Source: Campylobacteraceae bacterium
GTDB lineage: Bacteria > Campylobacterota > Campylobacteria > Campylobacterales > Campylobacteraceae
DNA length: 64,000 bases
Assembly (NCBI GenBank): GCA_031266555.1
Contig: JAISAU010000003.1
Coordinates: 233,958-297,957, forward strand
Reading direction: 5' to 3'
The notes beneath the pieces were generated by a model. It was not told the origin of the DNA and did not search any database. It saw only the letters and a program-made list of their open reading frames with translations. This document shows, one piece after another, positions 58,734 through 64,000 of the stretch. The position numbers and the translations under genes were made by a program. Each line of letters begins with the position of its first letter. The first letter of the stretch is position 1.

Positions 58734-58899
58734 GCATATAACGTTCTGGCTGTTTACGACGTTTTGACAATCCAGATAGAAGCTTTGCGAAGCAAAGGCC
58801 AGAACTAACAAAATGTAGTGAAGGTTTTACGTGAAAATAAGCGATTAACTTATCCAAACAAAACCATAAACAGCTTACATGTAACAGTCCTGTTATGCG
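58734..58899. repeat. attC-like site B (166 bases)
   Basis: Left end GCATATAACGTTCTGGC with TGTTTACG, right end AACAGTCCTGTTATGCG. A central GCTTTGCGAAGCAAAGG hairpin and the shared GGTTTTACGTGAAAATAAGC core are present. It lies just after the stop of the gene at 58928. Confidence 0.75.
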
Positions 58900-58927
58900 A
58901 AATACGGGCGTACGCTATTATTTTATT

Positions 58928-59239
58928 TTATAACTTATTTAACCTTTCTATTATTTTTCCTTCTCCTACTTTATTTGCGCCTTCCATTATAACAAATGAT
59001 ACATTGGGTTGCAATGATTCGTAATTAACACCTTCATATATACATTCAGCCACTGCTAAAATACTTTCTCCTAAAACTACATTTTCCCCTTCGATAAATT
59101 CTACGCCTAAATATTCATTCTGTCCCTTTACAACTAAATGAGGGCGATATCTTTCATTATTTAAATTTGGCGTGGTTGTTCTACAATATTGGCTTTTAGT
59201 ATAGAATATAATTTCCATGTACATATATTTGTTTATCAT
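58928..59239 (-). CDS. Cassette-encoded EF-Tu C-terminal-domain-like protein
   Basis: 103 residues. Family-like segments NERYRPHLVVKG, YLGVEFIEGENVVLGES and VSFVIMEGANKVGEGKIIE follow the pattern of EF-Tu domain 3 (YRPqF, a VMPGD-like turn, FaIREGgrtVGaG). It is thus a stand-alone beta-barrel related to the tRNA-binding domain of EF-Tu. Such small proteins occur among immunity genes and integron cassettes; the function is not known. It shares one cassette with the gene 18 bases upstream. Confidence 0.65.
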   Translation of the reverse strand: MINKYMYMEIIFYTKSQYCRTTTPNLNNERYRPHLVVKGQNEYLGVEFIEGENVVLGESILAVAECIYEGVNYESLQPNVSFVIMEGANKVGEGKIIERLNKL

Positions 59240-59257
59240 AATGTCTTTGCTTTGTAT

Positions 59258-59581
59258 TCATAGATTTTCTATTAAAATTTTTTCAATAATTTCAACAATT
59301 TCTTTTTTATCTTTATTATTTATATCTATTAAGGGCTCTTCCCAATTATTATCTTGTATCAATTTTATACAATAATTTCCATTAGGATTCATCTCGGGAT
59401 ACCAGTCCAAATCAAGTAAAATATTTTTATGTTCATTTTTTATTTGAAATAAATCTTCAGTAAAATTATCCCATAAAATATCATCATTTTTTATTTTCAA
59501 AGGATCTATATCAAAAAAATTATTATACGTTATTACCCAGCCAACTGGAACTTTTACTGGTTGAAGATTAAAATTATCCAT
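59258..59581 (-). CDS. Cassette-encoded immunity-like protein
   Basis: 107 residues with AAAGGAC nine bases before the ATG. The pattern VPVGWVITYNNFFDIDP, then LLDLDWYPEMNPNGNYCIK, resembles a family of small immunity proteins of polymorphic toxin systems (DLGWYP-type). Acidic and tryptophan-rich. No repeat separates it from the downstream EF-Tu-like gene, so both form one two-gene cassette or one repeat was lost. Confidence 0.6.
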   Translation of the reverse strand: MDNFNLQPVKVPVGWVITYNNFFDIDPLKIKNDDILWDNFTEDLFQIKNEHKNILLDLDWYPEMNPNGNYCIKLIQDNNWEEPLIDINNKDKKEIVEIIEKILIENL

Positions 59582-59672
59582 TTTAATTTTGTCCTTTCTT
59601 TTATTTTATAATACCTGCATTCTATTTTATCAATTTTTTTACTTGTTTTTCAACTCCATTTAGGATAAATGA

Positions 59673-59778
59673 CGCATAAAATGCAATGAAGGTTTTACGT
59701 GAAAATAAGCAATTGACTTATCCAAACAAAACCCAAAACCGCCTACATGCAGTAAAGCGTAAATAGGCTTGTTATGCG
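59673..59778. repeat. attC-like site C (106 bases)
   Basis: Perfect 7-base inverted ends CGCATAA and TTATGCG. Core GAAGGTTTTACGTGAAAATA and AACCGCCTACATGCAGTAAA are shared with site B. It begins about 24 bases after the stop of the gene at 59802. Confidence 0.75.
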
Positions 59779-59801
59779 AAGTACTGACGTGCGCTATTAT
59801 T

Positions 59802-60464
59802 TTATTCATCTTCATTTAGACTTAACTTATCATTTATCTTGCACAAATTCGGTTTATTCAATAATTTTATTTGTGCATTATTTAGTATATTGTATTTATA
59901 AATTTTAGGTATAAAACCATTATTGATTTCCAATAACTTTTCCCTTTCTTCGTAATAACCTTTTGGGATTGTGCTAGTTACTGAAAATAAAGATGTTTTT
60001 AAATTATTTTCAATTATCCAGTTTTGTTTTTCTTTCAAATAAAACACATATCCATAATCTATATCCATTATTTTTAAGTATCTATTTATAATATTTATGA
60101 CATCTTCTTTTTTAATTATATAGTTATTAATATTCAATGATACTTCAACAAAATGTCCTTTTTTATTGAGTGTCTCATATACACCATAACTTATTGAGGA
60201 ACTATTTTCCAGCATTTTAGAAGAGGGTTTTGAACTATATGCTTCTAAAAATTCTATCTTTTCCCCTGTTTTTTGAATATGATTAAGTAATTTATTCAAG
60301 TCCCAATTATTATGTCTCATATTTAGATGTAAACCATCTAATGTTTCATTTGTATATTCTTTTATTATGTCCAAACTCAATTGAAAAATACTTATATCTA
60401 TATTATTAAATATTTGATATATTTTCATAACACTTCCAACATATTTTATTTTAAATAATTTCAT
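59802..60464 (-). CDS. Cassette-encoded hypothetical protein
   Basis: 220 residues from the ATG giving MKLFKIKYVG, with AAAAGGAG upstream; the longer frame starts 17 codons earlier without a site. Soluble, with many Ile, Asn and Lys; a RYLKIMDIDYGYVFYLKEKQ segment lies in the middle. The protein has no signal peptide or known motif. Its size is larger than its neighbours. Context suggests an accessory, possibly immunity-type, function. Confidence 0.6.
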   Translation of the reverse strand: MKLFKIKYVGSVMKIYQIFNNIDISIFQLSLDIIKEYTNETLDGLHLNMRHNNWDLNKLLNHIQKTGEKIEFLEAYSSKPSSKMLENSSSISYGVYETLNKKGHFVEVSLNINNYIIKKEDVINIINRYLKIMDIDYGYVFYLKEKQNWIIENNLKTSLFSVTSTIPKGYYEEREKLLEINNGFIPKIYKYNILNNAQIKLLNKPNLCKINDKLSLNEDE

Positions 60465-60544
60465 GAAACATCTCCTTTTACATTTTATAATATTGTTTTT
60501 ACGATTTTTTATCAATAGCTATCAACCAACGTAGACAGTATGTA

Positions 60545-60698
60545 GCATAACGTCTTGACTACTTACGACGTTTTGCCAACTCGAATAATGGTTTTGCGTG
60601 GGAATAAGCGAGGAAAATAACCTATCCAAATAAAACTCCAAACCGCTTACATGTAGCGAAGCGTAAATAGGCTTGCGTGTGAAGCGCTTACTGTTATA
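60545..60698. repeat. attC-like site D
   Basis: Left end GCATAACGTCTTGAC and TTACGACGTTTTG; core AACCGCTTACATGTAGCGAA, then GCGTAAATAGGCTTG. The right end is mutated (GCGTGTGAAGCG instead of TTATGCGAAG), so this site may no longer function. Confidence 0.65.
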
Positions 60699-60702
60699 TT
60701 AG

Positions 60703-61236
60703 TCATGAAACATTATTTTTTAATTTATACCATTCTGCCCAAAAAGCTTCATAGCCCTCTTTTTGATAATTATCATCAAATATATTTCGTTTTATACTTC
60801 TCTTATAAAAATTTTCTATTTTGTCAGTAAACTCTAATATCATTTCTCTATAACTATTTTTGTCTATTATTGCTATTGAACCTTCTTGGGAAATATGCTT
60901 TATTTTATTGTCTTTTTCATGTATTATCGTCCAGTCAATGCCAATATCACAACCTAATATAATAACCGGTTCTTCATTTTCTTTAATAAAAAAATGTCCG
61001 CAACAAGGCAATAAATAATTGCTCCAAATAGACGGTGTGTAATTTTGAGTTAATGTACGCAACAAATATAATCCTGTTACGCTTATAGTCCATACATTTG
61101 TATCTATATCGGATAATATCTCGTTATTTATTTTAACATATACATTACCGTGTGCGCATAAATCGGCAAGTTGGACTTCTTTTTCATTATTAAGCCAATG
61201 AATATTTAGGAGTTTAATTTCAAACAAACTGTTCAT
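60703..61236 (-). CDS. Cassette-encoded hypothetical protein (immunity-like)
   Basis: 177 residues. Recognisable segments are EVQLADLCAHGNVYVKINNE, VTGLYLLRTLTQNYTPSIW and LLPCCGHFF...ILGCDIGIDWTI, with an HDNK/GIDW-type pattern seen in a widespread family of small uncharacterised proteins found near toxin-immunity loci. The C-terminal part is helical. No catalytic site is evident. It lies directly 5 bases from the repeat that follows it. Confidence 0.6.
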   Translation of the reverse strand: MNSLFEIKLLNIHWLNNEKEVQLADLCAHGNVYVKINNEILSDIDTNVWTISVTGLYLLRTLTQNYTPSIWSNYLLPCCGHFFIKENEEPVIILGCDIGIDWTIIHEKDNKIKHISQEGSIAIIDKNSYREMILEFTDKIENFYKRSIKRNIFDDNYQKEGYEAFWAEWYKLKNNVS

Positions 61237-61304
61237 AAACTATATATTATCTCGTTGTAAGAATTTTGTCAATATATTTTTTTACAAAATCTCACTGGGT
61301 GTTT

Positions 61305-61486
61305 CGCATAATGTTCTGCTTGTTTGCGATGTTTGGAGCTGGGCAAATATGGCAATGCAAAGCAAAGACCATAGCCGACAAAGTTGGGCAGAGTGTTTTG
61401 TGTGAGAATATGCGAAGCGAATAACCTATCCAAATAAAACTCCAAATCGCTTACATGTAGCGAAGCGCAAGCAAGCTTGTTAGCAA
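61305..61486. repeat. attC-like site E (~182 bases)
   Basis: Left end CGCATAATGTTCTGCTTG with TTTGCGATG; right end CAAGCAAGCTTGTTAGCA. Internal segments include AACCTATCCAAATAAAACTC, the core also found in D. It starts about 20 bases from the stop of the gene at 61507. Confidence 0.7.
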
Positions 61487-61506
61487 CGTAGGGGTGTCAT
61501 TATTTT

Positions 61507-62283
61507 TTACCATTCTCTGTTTTCTTCTATTATTTTTTCAAAATTATTAATATCGTGCTTTTTGGATATTTTAGTTAAAACATCATAAATGTCTTCTGCT
61601 TCCATTGTCATTATAAAATGATACTTTTCATCTAATTTGTTTATACTGTTTATACATTTTTTAAATTCTTTGGGTATATTTTCATCAGCGTTTTCATATT
61701 TTTGAATAATATTTTCCATCCTCATTATTACTTCTGGTTCAATTGTTTCTATCCATTCCTTGAAATACTTTGGTTTTATTTTTCCAAATTTCACGTTTTC
61801 ATCTTCTTCAAGTATGTAAAACACCCAATCAATATTTGCGGGTTGATGTGAAACAATTAAACCATCGCTGTTTGTTTCATATTTTGAAGGCAATGTATAA
61901 TTTTCAATTATTTCCGGGTTAAATTCATTTGAAACTTTTGAGTTTCCAAAATACTTGATTTCATATTTTGAATATTTTTTATAATTATCATGCGTTTTAT
62001 CAAGTTTTATTTCCGGCAATGTATCCCAATTGCTTATATATAAAATTGTATTCTTGGGTTTATATTTTGTTTTATAAATATTTATTAAATTAATTTCATT
62101 TATTGATTTTGGTAATATATTGTAAAACTCTTCAAACATTACGATAAAATAACCGTACTTATAGTCCACATCATAAGGCGGCGGCAGATCTTTTGTTATA
62201 TGTATTATTTGCATAAAATAATACTTTTTATTGAATTGGGTATAAAAAATATCCCCTTCTTTGACGTCTTTTAATGTTTCCAT
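61507..62283 (-). CDS. Cassette-encoded Imm26-like immunity protein
   Basis: A 258-residue soluble, AT-rich-encoded protein. The N-terminal VKEGDIFYTQFNKKYYFMQI has the beta-strand pattern of immunity protein 26 (GDvFyi...gkYyfgqv), found in polymorphic toxin loci. The rest shows no motif I know. It is the rightmost (first) cassette gene before the change to unrelated DNA at ~62.35 kb. Confidence 0.6.
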   Translation of the reverse strand: METLKDVKEGDIFYTQFNKKYYFMQIIHITKDLPPPYDVDYKYGYFIVMFEEFYNILPKSINEINLINIYKTKYKPKNTILYISNWDTLPEIKLDKTHDNYKKYSKYEIKYFGNSKVSNEFNPEIIENYTLPSKYETNSDGLIVSHQPANIDWVFYILEEDENVKFGKIKPKYFKEWIETIEPEVIMRMENIIQKYENADENIPKEFKKCINSINKLDEKYHFIMTMEAEDIYDVLTKISKKHDINNFEKIIEENREW

Positions 62284-62538
62284 ATTTTACCATATTCCAT
62301 TGTTATTTATTTTGTCAATATATTTTATTCCATAATTTCTAATCATTTTAGCTCGCATAGGATGGGATGAGCGAAGCGGAACCCCAACATTTCGGCATGA
62401 TCGTTCGACGGGGTGCATTGGGGTTCGCTTGTCTCACCTATGCAGACTTTTCTTCCTCAATACGTAACGCCGTTGGTGTGAAATACTACCATCCGCCCAA
62501 CAGCGACGGTAAAGTATTGAATAACGCGAAGCCGAAGA
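62284..62538. other. Junction of AT-rich host DNA and GC-rich DNA
   Basis: To about 62350 the sequence is AT-rich like the array. From the GCATAGG at 62356 it becomes GC-rich. The stretch contains an 89-base hairpin and then the presumed leader of earP, whose start is 62539. Confidence 0.7.
62355..62443. repeat. Imperfect palindrome / betaproteobacterial-type hairpin repeat
   Basis: GCATAGGATGGGATGAGC near 62356 with GCGGAACCCCAAC pairs with ATTGGGGTTCGCTTG...CACCTATGC ending near 62443. This 'CATAGGATGGGATGAGCGAAGCGGAACCCC' type is familiar from intergenic repeats of Rhodocyclales and relatives. Confidence 0.55.
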
Positions 62539-63690
62539 ATGCGCACAACTTCTCTTTCCCGCTGGGACGTTTTCTGCCACGTCGTCGACAACTTCGGCGA
62601 CGTCGGCGTGTGCTGGCGTCTGGCGCGGCAACTGGCGGGCGAGTACGGCCTGGCTGTCCGCCTGTGGGTCGATGACCTTGCGGCGTTCCAGCGCTTATGT
62701 CCGGGAATCCACGTCGATTTGCCGGAGCAAACGGTATCGGGCATTGAAATCAGGCATTGGAAAGACGATCTCGCCGGCGCGATCCCTGGCGATGTGGTCG
62801 TGGAGATTTTCGCCTGCCGGCTCCCCGAGGCTTTCGAGGCGGCGATGGCCCGGCGCGATCCCCGGCCCGTCTGGATCGATCTCGACTACCTTTCCGCCGA
62901 AGCCTGGGTCGCGGGCTGTCATGCCCTGCCCTCGCCGCATCCGCGCCTGCCGCTCACGAAATATTTCTTCTTCCCCGGATTCACCGAAGCCACCGGCGGC
63001 CTGCTGCGCGAAAGCGATCTGGAACAGCGCCGACAGGCATTTACCGCTTCGCCGACCGCGCCGGAGCGGTTCCTCGCCCGCTTGGGCGTTCCATCCCGTG
63101 CCGCCGATACCTTGTCCGTCTCGCTCTTCTGTTACGAAAACGCCGCGCTCGCCGGCCTGCTCGACGCTTGGCGCTACGGCAGCCGGCCGGTGCGCTGCCT
63201 CGTCCCGTCGTCCCGTCGCCTCGCGGAACTGGAACGCTTCGCAGAGCGGCGCCTGGAAGCCGGCGACGTGGTCCGCGCCGGCCAACTGGAGCTATGCATC
63301 GTCCCCTTCGTCCCGCAGCCCGAATATGACGAACTCATCTGGTGCTGCGATCTCAACGGCGTGCGCGGCGAGGATTCCTTCGTGCGCGCGCAGTGGGCCG
63401 CCCGGCCATTACTCTGGCACATCTACCCGCAGCGGGAAAACGCCCATCAAGCCAAGCTGTCCGCCTTCCTCGACGCCTATTGCGCCGGACTGCCCGGCCC
63501 GGCGGCCGCGGCCATGCGCGAGCTTTCCCTCGCCTGGAACGGCTTCGGGCAAATCACCGGCGGGCTTTGGGAACGCTGGCTGGCCTCTCTCCCGGCGCTG
63601 CGCCGCCACGCCGAGGAATGGCAGGGAAAGCTGATGCGACAACAGGATTTGTGTTCCCGCCTGGTGCAATTCTGCCGATCCAAGCTATAA
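62539..63690 (+). CDS. earP: EF-P arginine rhamnosyltransferase EarP
   Basis: 383 residues; EarP adds rhamnose from dTDP-rhamnose to an arginine of EF-P. The N-terminal WDVFCHVVDNFGDVGVCWRL carries the conserved Asp residues of the site (Asp17 and Asp21 here), and VRGEDSFVRAQWAARPLLWH near the C-terminus is the family signature. Length equals that of characterised betaproteobacterial proteins. GC-rich codon use differs completely from all genes before 62.3 kb. efp follows 44 bases downstream, the expected partner. Confidence 0.93.
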   Translation: MRTTSLSRWDVFCHVVDNFGDVGVCWRLARQLAGEYGLAVRLWVDDLAAFQRLCPGIHVDLPEQTVSGIEIRHWKDDLAGAIPGDVVVEIFACRLPEAFEAAMARRDPRPVWIDLDYLSAEAWVAGCHALPSPHPRLPLTKYFFFPGFTEATGGLLRESDLEQRRQAFTASPTAPERFLARLGVPSRAADTLSVSLFCYENAALAGLLDAWRYGSRPVRCLVPSSRRLAELERFAERRLEAGDVVRAGQLELCIVPFVPQPEYDELIWCCDLNGVRGEDSFVRAQWAARPLLWHIYPQRENAHQAKLSAFLDAYCAGLPGPAAAAMRELSLAWNGFGQITGGLWERWLASLPALRRHAEEWQGKLMRQQDLCSRLVQFCRSKL

Positions 63691-63734
63691 TGCGCGGCTG
63701 ATTTTTACCGCCAACCGGAACCCAATCCACGCTC

Positions 63735-64000
63735 ATGAAAACTGCTCAAGAACTCCGCGCCGGCAACGTATTCATGGTCGGCAACGACGCGATGGTCGTC
63801 CTCAAGGCTGAATACAGCAAGTCCGGCCGCAACGCCTCGGTCGTCAAGATGAAGATGAAGAACCTGCTCACCGGCGCGCCCAGCGAAACCGTCTATCGCG
63901 CCGACGACAAGTTCGACACCGTCCAGCTCGACCGCAAGGAAGTCGCCTATTCCTACTTCGCCGACCCGATGTACGTGTTCATGGACACCGAATACAACCC
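63735..64000 (+). CDS. efp: Elongation factor P (5' part)
   Basis: The gene runs off the window after about 88 codons. [18 protein letters not shown] is the EF-P N-terminal KOW-like domain, and [18 protein letters not shown] contains the loop with Arg (position 32-33), the rhamnosylation target, rather than the Lys of beta-lysylated EF-P. This matches the EarP gene upstream. EF-P relieves ribosome stalling at polyproline. Confidence 0.93.
   Translation, partial: MKTAQELRAGNVFMVGNDAMVVLKAEYSKSGRNASVVKMKMKNLLTGAPSETVYRADDKFDTVQLDRKEVAYSYFADPMYVFMDTEYN

Larger units (their letters stand above)
58070..62345 (-). mobile_element. Integron-like gene-cassette array (no integrase in view)
   Basis: Five units, each with a minus-strand gene (one unit has two) followed closely by an imperfect-palindrome repeat sharing a common core. 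Repeats lie at about 58070-58124, 58734-58899, 59673-59778, 60545-60698 and 61305-61486. Typical outer ends on the plus strand are GCATAACGTTCTGG on the left and GGCTTGTTATGCG on the right, so each end holds AAC/GTT core triplets as in attC sites. All genes have the same orientation and little spare sequence, as in a chromosomal integron. The integrase end should lie beyond 62.3 kb, where the contig changes to unrelated DNA. Confidence 0.7.

Noticed and set aside
62367..62675. 102-codon plus-strand frame over the junction
   Set aside because: It spans the hairpin repeat and overlaps earP in another frame; high-GC sequence gives long spurious frames on both strands.
62672..63736. Several long open frames overlapping earP on both strands
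   Set aside because: GC-rich third positions leave stop-free shadows; only the earP frame shows a family signature.

Overview
The first ~62.3 kb is a low-GC, densely packed bacterial chromosome segment that best fits the Campylobacterota (epsilonproteobacteria). The main support is the gene set and the way it is assembled: a Rieske/cytochrome b/diheme cytochrome c1 operon, a biotin-dependent OadA/PycB with OadG next to pckA, a short (~418 aa) Pgi, MutS2, HemJ, and many tightly overlapping operons with GTG or TTG starts. Species cannot be named from the sequence. A host-wide signature is the palindrome TACATGTA, present dozens of times inside and between genes. It is absent from the last ~1.6 kb and nearly absent from the island around 23-26 kb.

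Layout: 0.5-6.4 kb is central metabolism on the minus strand (argH, pckA, oadA, oadG). 6.5-11 kb has a small unknown gene and a NitT/TauT-type ABC importer operon with an atypical radical SAM enzyme. 11.5-14.1 kb has glnK-amtB and a DJ-1/PfpI protein. 14.2-23.1 kb has a 25-residue CCGKK protein, tRNA-Leu(GAG), atpE, pnp, a phosphoribosyltransferase, lptD, an RDD membrane protein, purD, a structured GC-rich intergenic element and hemD. 23.1-26.0 kb is an accessory island with a two-gene Kiwa-like anti-phage system, flanked by gene debris. 26-34.5 kb has guaA, a small lipoprotein, a DUF721/DciA-like gene, uvrC, a TPR/zinc-ribbon protein, rnhA, rnc, aroC and rnhB. 34.5-57.7 kb is mostly housekeeping: nitroreductase, HerA-like ATPase, HemJ, UPF0316 protein, phospholipase A1, a spore-photolyase-like radical SAM protein, petABC, YigZ, pgi, metX, xseB, a nitrilase-fold hydrolase, a pentaheme cytochrome, dapC-like aminotransferase, murC, mutS2 and dps.

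58.0-62.3 kb is the most unusual part. Six small AT-rich genes lie head to tail on the minus strand. Nearly every one is followed within about 10-25 bases by a related imperfect-palindromic repeat whose ends read GCATAAY and TTATGCG-like sequence. This is the organisation of an integron gene-cassette array (attC sites without an integrase in view). Several cassette products look like immunity-type proteins of polymorphic toxin systems.

At ~62.35 kb the sequence changes abruptly to GC-rich betaproteobacterial-type DNA: an 89-base hairpin repeat, earP (EF-P arginine rhamnosyltransferase) and the start of efp, whose Arg32-loop matches EarP. This boundary is either a chimeric assembly join or a very recent transfer; a join is more likely.
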